A DNA stretch of 64,000 nt from Paraburkholderia caballeronis (GTDB lineage: Bacteria > Pseudomonadota > Gammaproteobacteria > Burkholderiales > Burkholderiaceae): assembly GCF_900104845.1 (NCBI RefSeq), contig NZ_FNSR01000003.1, positions 248,001 to 312,000 of the forward strand. Reading direction: 5' to 3'. Numbering within the stretch: position 1 is the first letter of the stretch; each line of letters opens with the position of its first letter. The translations under genes were made by a program, and so were the position numbers. Below the pieces are notes generated by a model. The model was not told where the DNA came from. It searched no databases and was given only the letters and a program-made list of their open reading frames with translations. Positions 37,835 through 48,574 of this stretch are shown in pieces.

Positions 37835-39022
37835 TCAGACTTCGACCGCATCCACGTCGTATTCGAACAGCCAGTTGTAACGCTCCTTCACGCGCTCCTC
37901 GTTCCACTCGCGGTCCACGTATTCGGCCGCGCCTTCTGCATGCGCGAGCGCCGGATTGTGGAACCGCTGCGTGTTCGCCGCGGAGCCGCGCACGATGCGC
38001 GACGTGCGCTCGACGCGCAGCGCCTCGTAGCGTTCGAGCGCGCGCGGCAGGTCGCTTCCGTAGCGCGCGACGCAGCGCGCGATCAGATAACCGTCCTCCA
38101 GCGCCATGCCCGCGCCCTGCGCGAGGAACGGCAGCGTCGGGTGGCACGCGTCGCCGAGCAGCGTCGCGTTGCCGGAGGTCCAGCGCGTCATCGGCTCGCG
38201 GATCATCAGCGCCCACTTGTACGGCACGTCGATCGCGGAGATCAGCGTGCGCACGTCCTCGTGCCAGCCCTCGAAGTCGGCGAGGCATTCGTCGAGCGTG
38301 CCGCTCTCGGACCACGACTCGACCTGCCAGCCGTCGCGCTCGACCGCGCCGACGAAGTTGACCAGCTTGTGGCCGCGCAGCGGATAGTGGATCACGTGCG
38401 CGCCGGGGCCGACCCAGTTGGTGCCGTATGGCGTGCGCAGATGCTCGGGCAGGCGCTCGACGTCGATCACGCCGCGCCATGCCATCACGCCGGAATACAC
38501 GGGTTCGTCCGGGCCGAACAGCGCACGGCGCACGCGCGAGTGCACGCCGTCCGCGCCGATCAGCAGGTCTGCCTCATAGACGCCGCCGGACACGGTCTGC
38601 ACTTCGACCTTGCCGCCCTTCTGCACGACGCCCTCGACCTTCTCGTTGAGGCGGATCGCATCCGGCTTGCGCGCGCGCACCGCTTCGACGAGCCCTTCGT
38701 GCAGGTCCGCGCGGTGCACGGTCAGATAGGGGAAGCCGTAGATGTCGCGCGATGCCGCGCCGAGATCGAACAGCGGCCAGGTCTGGCCGGTGTTCCACAG
38801 GCGCACGCGCTTGCCGGGCGGCTCGCACGCGAGCCCTTCGAGGCGCTGGCCGACGCCGAGGCGGTACAGCACGCGCGTCGCGTTCGGGCTCAACTGCACG
38901 CCGGCGCCGATCTCCCCCAGCGCCTTTGCCTGCTCAAGAATGGTGACGTCGAAGCCCTTTTCCAACAACGCGGCTCCGGCCGTCAGGCCGCCGATACCGG
39001 CTCCTGCAATGACGATCTTCAT
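37835..39022 (-). CDS. FAD-dependent aromatic hydroxylase (class A monooxygenase)
   Basis: A 395-residue flavoprotein monooxygenase of the salicylate/3-hydroxybenzoate/6-hydroxynicotinate hydroxylase type. The Rossmann GAGIGGLTAGAALLEKG is at the N-terminus, the DG-containing LIGADGVHSRVRRALFG is near residue 160, and LLGDACHPTLPFLAQGAGMALEDG is near residue 285. It would hydroxylate an aromatic acid using NAD(P)H and O2. The 181-bp AT-rich gap upstream carries an operator-like palindrome, so the main minus-strand operon probably starts here. Confidence 0.9.
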   Translation of the reverse strand: MKIVIAGAGIGGLTAGAALLEKGFDVTILEQAKALGEIGAGVQLSPNATRVLYRLGVGQRLEGLACEPPGKRVRLWNTGQTWPLFDLGAASRDIYGFPYLTVHRADLHEGLVEAVRARKPDAIRLNEKVEGVVQKGGKVEVQTVSGGVYEADLLIGADGVHSRVRRALFGPDEPVYSGVMAWRGVIDVERLPEHLRTPYGTNWVGPGAHVIHYPLRGHKLVNFVGAVERDGWQVESWSESGTLDECLADFEGWHEDVRTLISAIDVPYKWALMIREPMTRWTSGNATLLGDACHPTLPFLAQGAGMALEDGYLIARCVARYGSDLPRALERYEALRVERTSRIVRGSAANTQRFHNPALAHAEGAAEYVDREWNEERVKERYNWLFEYDVDAVEV

Positions 39023-39056
39023 TCGACGTTTCGACCTCTTTTATGGTGACGCTTTT

Positions 39057-39079
39057 ATCGGATTGATTTATCAATCGAT
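39057..39079. promoter_or_regulatory. AT-rich palindrome, probable operator of the monooxygenase operon
   Basis: ATTGAT-TT-ATCAAT (39062-39075) extends to a nearly perfect palindrome between ATCG at 39057 and CGAT at 39079. It lies 35-57 bp ahead of the monooxygenase start on the minus strand, in an AT-rich island (about 39040-39180) within GC-rich surroundings. The position suits control of the aromatic operon. Confidence 0.55.
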
Positions 39080-39203
39080 CGATAATTATTTTTAATGCGG
39101 TTCCTTTTGAAAACGGGACCACTTTAAATCAACGTCTGCCGCTAAAGAAGCAAAAGAATCCGAACGTCTTATTAACCAATTTTGATAATGGCGGGACGGC
39201 GCG

Positions 39204-39782
39204 TCACATACCCCAGCGGTGCACGACCGAGGTTTCGATGCCGAACAGGTCGAGCACCCGGCCGAGCGTGTGATCGACCATTTCGTCGAGGCTCTCCGGG
39301 TTCGCGTAGAATGCCGGCACCGGCGGGTAGACGATCGCGCCCGCCTCGGTCACGCTCGCCATGCTGCGCAGGTGGCCGAGGTGCAGCGGCGTCTCCCGGA
39401 CCATCAGCACGAGGCGGCGGCGCTCCTTCAGCGTGACGTCCGCCGCGCGGGACAGCAGGCCGCTCGTGACCCCGGTGGCCACTTCGGAAAGGGTCCGGAT
39501 CGAGCACGGCGCGACGACCATCCCCATCACCGGGAACGAGCCGCTCGAAATCGCGGCGCCGATGTCGGTGTTCGAGTAGCTGACGGTCGCGAGCGCGCGC
39601 ACGTCGGCGACGCTGTACGGAGACTCGTGTGCGAGCGTCACCTGCGCCGAGCGGCTCATCACCAGATGCGACTCGATGTCGAGCTGCCGGAGCAACTGCA
39701 GCAGCCGGACGCCGTATACGACGCCCGACGCGCCGCTGATGCCCACCACGAGGCGCCGGGGCGGGATGGCTCTCAATTGCAT
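39204..39782 (-). CDS. ubiX: UbiX-family flavin prenyltransferase
   Basis: A 192-residue UbiX/Pad1 protein that makes prenylated FMN for UbiD enzymes. LVVGISGASGVVYGVRLLQLL at the N-terminus, the GSF-PVMGMVVAPCSIRTLSEVATG active-site stretch and LVLMVRETPLHLGHLRSM are classic. GGAGAG precedes the ATG. It heads the region containing the UbiD decarboxylase at 28286, its obvious client. It is probably a pathway-dedicated paralogue rather than the ubiquinone one. Confidence 0.93.
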   Translation of the reverse strand: MQLRAIPPRRLVVGISGASGVVYGVRLLQLLRQLDIESHLVMSRSAQVTLAHESPYSVADVRALATVSYSNTDIGAAISSGSFPVMGMVVAPCSIRTLSEVATGVTSGLLSRAADVTLKERRRLVLMVRETPLHLGHLRSMASVTEAGAIVYPPVPAFYANPESLDEMVDHTLGRVLDLFGIETSVVHRWGM

Positions 39783-39940
39783 CTGTGCTCTCCGATAATG
39801 CGGGGTTTCATAAAGACGTCGCGGATGTTAGCACGGTGATTAAGGGCGGCTAAAGCCGACAGGGTGGTTTTGCCGGATAGTCGGTAAATACCCTGGGGTG
39901 AATATTCGGAATATTCGGAATGTTCGATTGCTTGATAAAC

Positions 39941-39964
39941 AATTCGCGATTCAAAACGCGAATT
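39941..39964. promoter_or_regulatory. inverted repeat between ubiX and porin genes
   Basis: Perfect 8-bp arms AATTCGCG (39941-39948) and CGCGAATT (39957-39964) surround an 8-nt spacer. Nearby are three direct ATTCGGA/GTTCG repeats at about 10-bp spacing (39904-39926). The divergent 308-bp gap must hold both promoters; this is a candidate operator, or a stem-loop in the porin leader. Confidence 0.45.
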
Positions 39965-40090
39965 GAAGCCGTTAAACTTTGCCGGGCATCAAGGAACCGG
40001 GGTTGACTCAACCGCATATCGAAGTTCCGCCCTGCATGAAGCCGGCCCGCGTGGGAGGCCGGCCCACGATAAAAACATTGGAGACATCCG

Positions 40091-41182
40091 TTGAGAATTC
40101 GTCTGTTCGCGGGCGGTTGCGCCGCACTCCTTAGCTGCCCCGTCATGGCCCAGTCGTCCGTTACGCTTTATGGCAGCATCGACGTCGGCGTCGATTTCGT
40201 GTCGAACTCGAACGGCAGCCGCCTGATCCAGGAGTCGGCGGGCAAGCGCCAGCCGGACCGCTGGGGCCTGCTCGTGAAAGAGGCGCTCGGCGGCGGCAAC
40301 ACCGCGTTCGCGCGGCTCGAATCGGGCTTCCAGACGAACACCGGCGCGCAGATCAACCCGACCAGCTTCTTCAACCGCGAAGCGTACGTGGGTCTGTCGA
40401 ACGACCGGCTGGGCTCGATCAGCCTGGGTAACATCAACGACTACATCTATCAGTACGTCGGCCGGCTGAACAACGCGATCCCGGGTATTTCGTCGTTCTA
40501 CACGCCGGGCAACCTGGACGGCCTCGCGAATTCGCATGCGATGAACAACTCGGTGAAGTACGAGACGATCAACTGGCGCGGCTTCCAGGCGGGCGTGATG
40601 AACGCGTTCGGCAACCAGGCCGGCAACTTCAGCGCCGGCCGCCAGTACAGCGTCGGCGCGCAGTACGCGAACGACACGGTGAAGTTCGGCGTCGGCTACA
40701 CGATGTCCCACAACCGGACCGCGGACGTGTTCGGCACCTTCAGCCTGTCGTCGCTGCTCGGCCAGCCGCTGAAGCAGGGCACGATGTTCAACGCGAGCCG
40801 CTACAGCACGCTCGCGGTCGGCGGCTCGGTGAAGATCGGCTATTTCACGCCGCACGCGACGTATTCGGGCGTCGAGCTGGAGAACGACCACGGCTCGGCG
40901 AAGCTGAACAACTATCAGGCCGGCGTGAACATCGACCTGAGCGGCGGCGCGAGCTTCTACGTGCTCGGCATTTCGTACGGCCACTCGACGTTCGAAGGGC
41001 TCGCGCTGAACCAGTACAACCTGTTCCTGACGCACTACCTGTCGAAGAGCACGCAGGTCTATGCGGGCGTGGGCCTGCTGCGCGCGTCGGGACCGGATGC
41101 GCGCGCCGCGCAGTTCGGCTATCAGGCGTCGACGAGCGGCAGCCAGACGGTCGGCCGCATCGGCGTCAATCACATGTTCTGA
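40091..41182 (+). CDS. outer-membrane general porin (Burkholderia Porin_4 type)
   Basis: A 363-residue trimeric porin. A signal peptide (ends CPVMAQ) is followed by QSSVTLYGSIDVGVDFVSNSNG, DRWGLLVKEALGGGNTAFARLESGFQ and a C-terminal ...VGRIGVNHMF with terminal phenylalanine, the outer-membrane assembly signal. Translation starts at TTG 40091, preceded by GGAGAC; the first in-frame ATG (40145) would remove the signal peptide. Placed beside ubiX and an aromatic-acid MFS carrier, it probably admits the pathway substrate across the outer membrane. Confidence 0.92.
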   Translation: MRIRLFAGGCAALLSCPVMAQSSVTLYGSIDVGVDFVSNSNGSRLIQESAGKRQPDRWGLLVKEALGGGNTAFARLESGFQTNTGAQINPTSFFNREAYVGLSNDRLGSISLGNINDYIYQYVGRLNNAIPGISSFYTPGNLDGLANSHAMNNSVKYETINWRGFQAGVMNAFGNQAGNFSAGRQYSVGAQYANDTVKFGVGYTMSHNRTADVFGTFSLSSLLGQPLKQGTMFNASRYSTLAVGGSVKIGYFTPHATYSGVELENDHGSAKLNNYQAGVNIDLSGGASFYVLGISYGHSTFEGLALNQYNLFLTHYLSKSTQVYAGVGLLRASGPDARAAQFGYQASTSGSQTVGRIGVNHMF

Positions 41183-41272
41183 CGTGGGAGGCGACATGGT
41201 GCGATGAGACGGGACGCAAACGGATCGATTCACCTGGTTTCGATCTCTTCATCGCCTTCCTTTGATTGAGCC

Positions 41273-41307
41273 AGGCCCGGCAGCCGCGACGCGGGGCTGC
41301 CGGGCCT
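41273..41307 (+). terminator. hairpin downstream of the porin gene
   Basis: A 13-bp perfect stem (AGGCCCGGCAGCC, 41273-41285; complement 41295-41307) with a 9-nt loop, 90 bp after the porin stop and 90 bp before the MFS start. There is no T-run, so it may be a partial terminator or an mRNA-stabilising 3' structure. Confidence 0.5.
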
Positions 41308-41396
41308 CGCGTCGCCACGAGGGGCATCAGGAGCAACGACGCCACGCGCGGACGGCCAACCGGGCCGCACGGCGGGGCGAAGCAAATGGAACACAC

Positions 41397-42806
41397 ATGG
41401 AAGCAAACCGGACTTTCAATATCGCGACACTGATAGAAGAGCAGAAGACGGGGCGCTTCGCCGTCGGCCTGCTGTTCTGGTGTTTCCTCGTCATGCTGAT
41501 GGACGGCTACGACCAGACGGCCGTGTCGTTCGCGGCGCCCGCGATCATCAAGGACTGGCACGTCTCGCGCGGCGGCTTCGGGCCGGTGTTCGGCGCGGGC
41601 CTGTTCGGCACGCTGATCGGCTCGTTCATCTTCGGATATCTCGGCGACCGGCTCGGCCGCAAGAGGGCGATCGTGATGGGCAGCCTGTTCTTCGGGTTGC
41701 TGACGTTCGCGTCGGTGTGGGTCACGTCGCTGCACGAACTGATGCTGCTGCGCTTTCTCGCCGGCATCGGGATGGGCGGCGTGGTGCCGAACGCGGTTGC
41801 GCTGGTGGCCGAATACGCGCCGAAGCGGCTGCGCGCCACGTGGGTCACGCTGATGTTCTCCGGTTTCTCGATCGGCGCCGGTTCGGGCGGCCTCGTGTCG
41901 TCCGCGCTGATCCACCGCTTCGGCTGGCCGGTGATGTTCGTCGTCGGCGGCGGCGGGTCGCTCGTCGTGGCGCTGCTGCTGATGTTCACGCTGCCCGAAT
42001 CCGCGAAGCTGCTGGTCGTGCGCCAGCGCGGCATCGACACGGTGCGCCGCCTCGTCGCGCGGCTGCGTCCGGAGCTGAACATTCCGGCCGACGCGCTGTT
42101 CGTGCCGGGCGAGGTGCAGGAGAAGCAGCGTTTCGTGCTGAAGCTGATCTTCTCGGACGGCCTCGCCGCGATCACGCCGCTGCTGTGGATCGTGTTCATC
42201 GCGAACTCGATGGCGTTGTACTTCCTGCAGAACTGGCTGCCGGTGCTGATCGAGGGCATGGGCATCGATCCGCGCGGCGCGGGGCTCATCACCGCGATGT
42301 TCTCGGTCGGCGGCGTGATCGGCGGGCTGATCCTGTGCCGCTTCGTCGACCGCCACGGCGTGCTCGCGATCATCTCGCTGCCGGCGATCGGCTTTCCGGT
42401 CGTCGCGCTGCTCGGGCACGGCTCGTCGCAGACCTGGCTGATGGTCGCGGTGTTCGCGGCGGGCTTCTGCGTGGTCGGCGCGCAATACGGGCTGTACGCG
42501 GTGGCCGGGATGATCTATCCGACGTCGTTCCGCTCGGCGGGCGTCGGCAGCGCGATTTCGGTCGGCAAGATCGGCTCGGTGTCGGGGCCGGTGATCGGCG
42601 GGCTGCTGCTGTCGATGCATCTGCCGATCACGCAGCTGTTCTATTCGGCGTCGCTGCTGTTCCTCGTGGCCGCCGTGTTCTCGACGGTGCTGGCGATGCT
42701 GTATCGCGGCCGCTTCGGCGCGCAGCACGCAGCGGATGCGGCAGCGGCTGTCACGGCGGCGGCCGCCGTCGATCCGCTGCGGCGTCCGCTCGCGCGCGAC
42801 TCGTGA
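41397..42806 (+). CDS. MFS transporter, aromatic acid:H+ symporter family
   Basis: A 469-residue 12-helix carrier. The N-terminus NIATLIEEQKTGRFAVGL, the DGYDQ signature in helix 1 and the loop motif GYLGDRLGRKRAIV mark the AAHS family (PcaK/BenK/MhpT-like), with a second related motif in the loop between helices 8 and 9 (CRFVDRHG). It would import an aromatic or related carboxylate with protons. It is transcribed with the porin or from its own promoter and precedes the LeuCD-like genes. Confidence 0.9.
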   Translation: MEANRTFNIATLIEEQKTGRFAVGLLFWCFLVMLMDGYDQTAVSFAAPAIIKDWHVSRGGFGPVFGAGLFGTLIGSFIFGYLGDRLGRKRAIVMGSLFFGLLTFASVWVTSLHELMLLRFLAGIGMGGVVPNAVALVAEYAPKRLRATWVTLMFSGFSIGAGSGGLVSSALIHRFGWPVMFVVGGGGSLVVALLLMFTLPESAKLLVVRQRGIDTVRRLVARLRPELNIPADALFVPGEVQEKQRFVLKLIFSDGLAAITPLLWIVFIANSMALYFLQNWLPVLIEGMGIDPRGAGLITAMFSVGGVIGGLILCRFVDRHGVLAIISLPAIGFPVVALLGHGSSQTWLMVAVFAAGFCVVGAQYGLYAVAGMIYPTSFRSAGVGSAISVGKIGSVSGPVIGGLLLSMHLPITQLFYSASLLFLVAAVFSTVLAMLYRGRFGAQHAADAAAAVTAAAAVDPLRRPLARDS

Positions 42807-43053
42807 GGTGACGCGACCGGCGACGCGCCGCTCGCGATAGCGCGCGGCGCGCGCGGGCGGACGCCGTGGCGACACGCCTGACTGTCCGGTGAGACACGCG
42901 GCAACGACTGCCGCCGGCGTCGCGCGCCGGTACGAAACGACCTGAAACACCTGTGGCCCGCCGCCCGTCGCGGCGGCGGGACGCGACACGTCCGTTGCTT
43001 CCGTGACGGACGCGGCCGGCGGCCGGCGAGCGGCCGCAGCGAGGAAGAACCCG

Positions 43054-44480
<1,427 letters not shown>

Positions 44481-44481
<1 letters not shown>

Positions 44482-45113
44482 TGGAGCCGCTCGTTTCCCA
44501 CGAAGGACTCGTGGCGCCGCTGGACCGCGACAACGTCGACACCGACGCGATCATGCCGAAGCAGTTCATGAAGTCGATCGCGCGGACCGGCTTCGGCCCG
44601 TACCTGTTCGACGAATGGCGCTACCGCGACCCCGGCTATTACGGCAAGCCGGCGGCCGGGCGCACGCCCGAGCCCGGCTTCGTGCTGAACCAGCCGCGTT
44701 ACGCGGGCGCATCCGTGCTGCTCGCGCGGCGCAACTTCGGCTGCGGCAGTTCGCGCGAACATGCGCCGTGGGCGCTGCATCAGTACGGTTTTCGCGTGCT
44801 GATCGCCGAAAGTTTCGCGGACATCTTCTTCAACAACTGCTGCAAGAACGGGCTGCTGCCGGTCCGGCTCGACGCCGCGCGGATCGACCGGCTGATGGCG
44901 GCCGTCGATGCGTCGCCGGGCTACCGGCTGCGCGTCGATCTGGCGGCGCAGACGGTGACGACGCCGGACGGCGACGCGCTGGCATTCGACCTCGCGCCCG
45001 CGCTGAAGACGCTGCTGCTCGAAGGACTCGACGAAACCGGCGCGACGCTCGCGCACGCCGACGCGATCCGCGCGTTCGAGGCCGCGCATCTCGAACGGTC
45101 GCCGTGGCTCTAG
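44481..45113 (+). CDS. LeuD-like hydro-lyase small subunit
   Basis: A 210-residue swivelling subunit partner of the LeuC-like protein. [17 protein letters not shown] and [17 protein letters not shown] are the LeuD core motifs, and [17 protein letters not shown] follows. The ATG shares one base with the stop of the large-subunit gene, so both are made together as a heterodimer. Whether the pair acts on isopropylmalate, maleate or methylated analogues is open. Confidence 0.87.
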
Positions 45114-45192
45114 CGCCGCCCGCGCCGTGCCGCCTGCTCTGCCGACGCGTTTCTCCAACGACTAGAACGATTATGAAGCCGAGGTCCATGCC

Positions 45193-46839
45193 ATGACGTC
45201 CATCACCGCCGCCGCCGTCGTCCCGAGCGGCGCGCCCGCATTGCACGCCGCGCCCGCATCGCCCGCTGCGCACGACGACCGGGCCGCGCGCCGCAGGACG
45301 ATGTCGCTGCAGGCCCGCATCGCGCTGACGATGGCGCTGCTGGCGGCGCTGATGACGGCGATCGGCGGGCTCGGCCTTGCCGGCGCATGGCGCGCGAATC
45401 GCGCGAATCAGGATACCTACGAGAACAAGCTGACCGCGGCCGTGCACATCGGCAACGCGGAACTGCTGATCGCGCGCACGCGGCTCGTGCTCGGCGGCGC
45501 GATGGCGCAGCCGGACGGCCCGCGCGCGCAGGAGCAGATCGGCCATGCGAGCGAGTTCTTTCGGCAGTCGGACGACGAGTGGCGCAGCTTCGTCGCCGAG
45601 CCGCACGAGGACGGCGAAGCGTCGCTGATCGAGGCGGCCAGCCAGCGGCGCGACGCGATGCGCGACGGCATGAACGCGTTCATCGGCGCGCTGAAGGCCG
45701 GCGACCGCGCCGCCGCGCAGCAGATCGGCACGTCGCGGCTCAGCCCGCTGTTCAACGACATGAGCGGCGCGAACGACCAGTTGAAGCGCACGCTGTACGC
45801 GAACGCGAAGCGCAGCTACGACGCGGCGGAACGCTACTTCCATCTGTTCTTCACCGCGTCGGCCGTGATGATCGCGTTCGGCGTCGCGACGGCCGCGTTC
45901 AGCTGGTTCTCGCTGCGCCGCGCGATCATGAAGCCGCTGAACGACGCGCTCGCGCACTTCGACGCGATCGCGGCCGGCGACCTCGGCCGCCCGATCGGAC
46001 GTTATCGCGACGACGAGATGGGACGCCTGCTCGGCGGCCTGCGCAACATGCAGGCGCAACTCGCGCAGACCGTGACGGCGGTGCGCGACAGTTGCCGTTC
46101 GATCGGCGCGGCGACCGGCGAGATCGCGGCCGGCACGCTCGACCTGTCGTCGCGCACCGAGGAACAGGCGGCGTCGCTCGAACAGACCGCCGCGAGCATG
46201 ACCGAGCTGACCGAGACCGTGCGCCAGAACGCGGCGCGCGCGCGGGACGCGCACACGATCGCGGACGACGCGTCGGCGGCGGCGCGCGACAGCAGCGGCG
46301 CGATCGCGCGCGTCAGCGACACGATGGGCCGGATCGAGGCGAGCGCGCGCAAGATCGCGGACATCACCGGGATCATCGAAGGGATCGCGTTCCAGACCAA
46401 CATCCTCGCGCTGAACGCGGCGGTCGAGGCGGCGCGGGCCGGCGCGCACGGCCGCGGTTTCGCGGTGGTGGCGTCCGAGGTGCGCTCGCTCGCGCAGCAC
46501 GCGTCGACGGCCGCGAAGGAGATCGGCGAACTGATCGGCGGCTCGGTCGGCGCGGCGGCCGACGGCACGCGCCAGGTGGCCGACGCGGAGCAGTCGATCG
46601 GCCGCATCCTCGACGCCGCGCAGCGCTTCGCGGACATGATGGGCGGCATCGCGGACGCCGCCGACCAGCAGCGCACCGGCATCGAACAGGTCGATGCCGC
46701 GATCAACCTGATGGACTCGATCACGCAGCAGAACGCGGCGCTCGTCGAAGAGGCGAGCGCGGCGGCGCAGGCGCTCGACCAGCAGTCGCAGGAACTCGGC
46801 CGGCAGGTCGCGCGGTTTAGCGTCGGACAGACGGCGTAG
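45193..46839 (+). CDS. methyl-accepting chemotaxis protein
   Basis: A 548-residue chemoreceptor. A cytoplasmic N-terminal tail of about 35 residues precedes TM1 (about 40-62). A four-helix-bundle periplasmic sensor (about 63-215, Tar-like) is followed by TM2 (about 218-240), a HAMP domain ([26 protein letters not shown]) and a signalling domain whose hairpin tip reads [21 protein letters not shown]. No C-terminal CheR/CheB tether is seen. Set between two aromatic-acid carriers, it may sense their substrate (inference). An alternative start is 45301. Confidence 0.92.
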   Translation: MTSITAAAVVPSGAPALHAAPASPAAHDDRAARRRTMSLQARIALTMALLAALMTAIGGLGLAGAWRANRANQDTYENKLTAAVHIGNAELLIARTRLVLGGAMAQPDGPRAQEQIGHASEFFRQSDDEWRSFVAEPHEDGEASLIEAASQRRDAMRDGMNAFIGALKAGDRAAAQQIGTSRLSPLFNDMSGANDQLKRTLYANAKRSYDAAERYFHLFFTASAVMIAFGVATAAFSWFSLRRAIMKPLNDALAHFDAIAAGDLGRPIGRYRDDEMGRLLGGLRNMQAQLAQTVTAVRDSCRSIGAATGEIAAGTLDLSSRTEEQAASLEQTAASMTELTETVRQNAARARDAHTIADDASAAARDSSGAIARVSDTMGRIEASARKIADITGIIEGIAFQTNILALNAAVEAARAGAHGRGFAVVASEVRSLAQHASTAAKEIGELIGGSVGAAADGTRQVADAEQSIGRILDAAQRFADMMGGIADAADQQRTGIEQVDAAINLMDSITQQNAALVEEASAAAQALDQQSQELGRQVARFSVGQTA

Positions 46840-46885
46840 CGCCGGAAGACGACAGCACGATAACGACAACAGCAAGGAGACAGGA

Positions 46886-46996
46886 ATGAACCGATACGTG
46901 CAATGCCGCATGGCGATCGTGGCGCTCGTGACGATGGCCGCGCAGCCGACGCGGATGACGCGGATGACCCTCGGCGAGCGCGAGGTGGCGCGATGA
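46886..46996 (+). CDS. putative 36-residue leader peptide upstream of the MFS gene
   Basis: A 36-codon open frame with a strong AAGGAG (46874-46879) seven bases before its ATG. Its TGA overlaps the ATG of the downstream MFS gene as ATGA. The product has a short hydrophobic stretch (MAIVALVTMAA) and a basic tail. No homology is recognised. The arrangement suggests translational coupling, but the frame could be fortuitous. Confidence 0.4.
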   Translation: MNRYVQCRMAIVALVTMAAQPTRMTRMTLGEREVAR

Positions 46997-48351
46997 ACCC
47001 CACGGCGACGAACGTCGCGACCGTCGACGTAACCGCGCTGATCGAGCGGCAGAAGCTCGGCGGCTTCGCGGCCGGCCTGATCGCATGGTGTTTCCTGATC
47101 GTGCTGATCGACGGCTACGACCAGGTGGCGGCGGCATTTTCCGCGCCCGCGCTGATCCGCGCATGGCACGCGGATGCCGCCACGTTCGGCCGCGTGTTCG
47201 GCATCGGCCTGTTCGGCGTGCTGGTCGGTTCGCTGCTGCTCGGCTTCAGCGGCGACCGCTTCGGCCGCCGGCTGACGATCATCTACGGCTCGTTGTGGTT
47301 CGGGCTGCTGACGCTCGCGTGCGGTTACGCCACGTCGATCGAGCAGTTGACCGTGCTGCGTTTTCTGGCCGGCATCGGGATGGGCGGCGTCGTGCCGAAC
47401 ACCGTCGCGCTGGTGTCCGAATACGCGCCGAAAGCGCGCCGCGCGACGTGGATCACGCTGATGTTCTCCGGCTTCTCGATCGGCGCGGGCGGCGGCGGGG
47501 CCGTCGCGTCGTGGCTATTGCCGCGCTTCGGCTGGCCGGTGCTGTTCGGGGTCGGCGGCGCGGCCGCGATCGTCGTCGCGCTCGCGTCGTTCGCGCTGCT
47601 GCCCGAATCGATCCGCTTCCTGATCCTGAACGGCGGCGCGACGCCGCGCATCGCCCGCATCGCGAAGCGGCTCGGCGCGCGCGTCGACACCGACGCGCCG
47701 GAGCATGCGGTGCGTTACGTCGTCGACGACGAAGTGCGGGTGCGCGCGAGCCCCGCCGCGCTGTTCGGCAGCGGCCTCGCATACGTGACGCCGCTGTTGT
47801 GGGCGCTGTTCGTGCTGAACTCGCTCGCGCTGCATTTCCTGCAGAACTGGCTGCCGATCCTGTTCGGCATGAACCTGCTCGCGCCCGCGCGCGCCGCCCA
47901 GGTCGCGATGATGTTCCCGGTCGGCGGCACGGTCGGCGCGCTCGCGTTGAGCCGCTGCGTGGATCGTTACGGCATCGCGGTGATCCTGCTGCTCGCGGTG
48001 GTCGGCTGTCCGGTCGCCGCCTCGCTCGGCATGGCGATGCCGCTGCCGTGGCTGTTCGCCGCCGTGTTCGTGAGCGGCGTCTGCGTGATCGGCAGCCAGT
48101 TCGCGCTGTATGCGGTGGCCGGCATCGTTTATCCGACCGCGCTGCGCTCGGCCGGCGTCGGCTCCGCGATCGGCATCGGCAAGCTCGGCTCGGTCGTCGG
48201 CTCGATGCTCGGCGGCGTGCTGCTCGCGATGCATCTGCCGCTCGCGACGCTGTTCGCGAATGTGTCCACGGTGTTCGTGTTCATCGCGCTGCTGGTCGTG
48301 CTGCTCGGATGGAGCCGGCGGCGCGCGGTGCGGCGGGCGGCGGCGGTTTGA
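46993..48351 (+). CDS. MFS transporter, aromatic acid:H+ symporter family
   Basis: A 452-residue carrier closely similar in layout to the one at 41397: ALIERQKLGGFAAGLIAWCFLIVLIDGYDQ at the N-terminus, GFSGDRFGRRLTII in the 2-3 loop, GFSIGAGGGGAV, and the repeated SRCVDRYG loop in the second half. The two carriers probably arose by duplication and bracket the LeuCD and chemoreceptor genes. The substrate is presumably an aromatic or small organic acid. Confidence 0.9.
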   Translation: MNPTATNVATVDVTALIERQKLGGFAAGLIAWCFLIVLIDGYDQVAAAFSAPALIRAWHADAATFGRVFGIGLFGVLVGSLLLGFSGDRFGRRLTIIYGSLWFGLLTLACGYATSIEQLTVLRFLAGIGMGGVVPNTVALVSEYAPKARRATWITLMFSGFSIGAGGGGAVASWLLPRFGWPVLFGVGGAAAIVVALASFALLPESIRFLILNGGATPRIARIAKRLGARVDTDAPEHAVRYVVDDEVRVRASPAALFGSGLAYVTPLLWALFVLNSLALHFLQNWLPILFGMNLLAPARAAQVAMMFPVGGTVGALALSRCVDRYGIAVILLLAVVGCPVAASLGMAMPLPWLFAAVFVSGVCVIGSQFALYAVAGIVYPTALRSAGVGSAIGIGKLGSVVGSMLGGVLLAMHLPLATLFANVSTVFVFIALLVVLLGWSRRRAVRRAAAV

Positions 48352-48545
48352 GCGCAAGTTGCCGGCGGCGCGATAACCGAAAGAGGCTGCCGCCGCGCGG
48401 GCGGACAACCGCTGCGCCCGCGTCGTGGCCCGCGATGCACTCGCGCGGTGCAGCTGCGCACTTCGAAGGCATCGGCTGCCGCGCGACGGTGCCTGCCGCC
48501 GCGCCGGCGCTGCGGCAACCTGCGGCTTTACAGGCATGCGAGCCG

Positions 48546-48562
48546 CTGGCACGCCCTTCGCT
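48546..48562 (+). promoter_or_regulatory. candidate sigma-54 promoter of the Rieske/deaminase operon
   Basis: CTGGCACGCCCTTCGCT has the full -24 box TGGCACG, the required 10-bp GG to GC spacing and the same TCGC -12 variant as the candidate at 7976. It lies about 300 bp ahead of the binding-protein gene. Motif-based call only. Confidence 0.45.
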
Positions 48563-48574
48563 AGATGACGTGCG

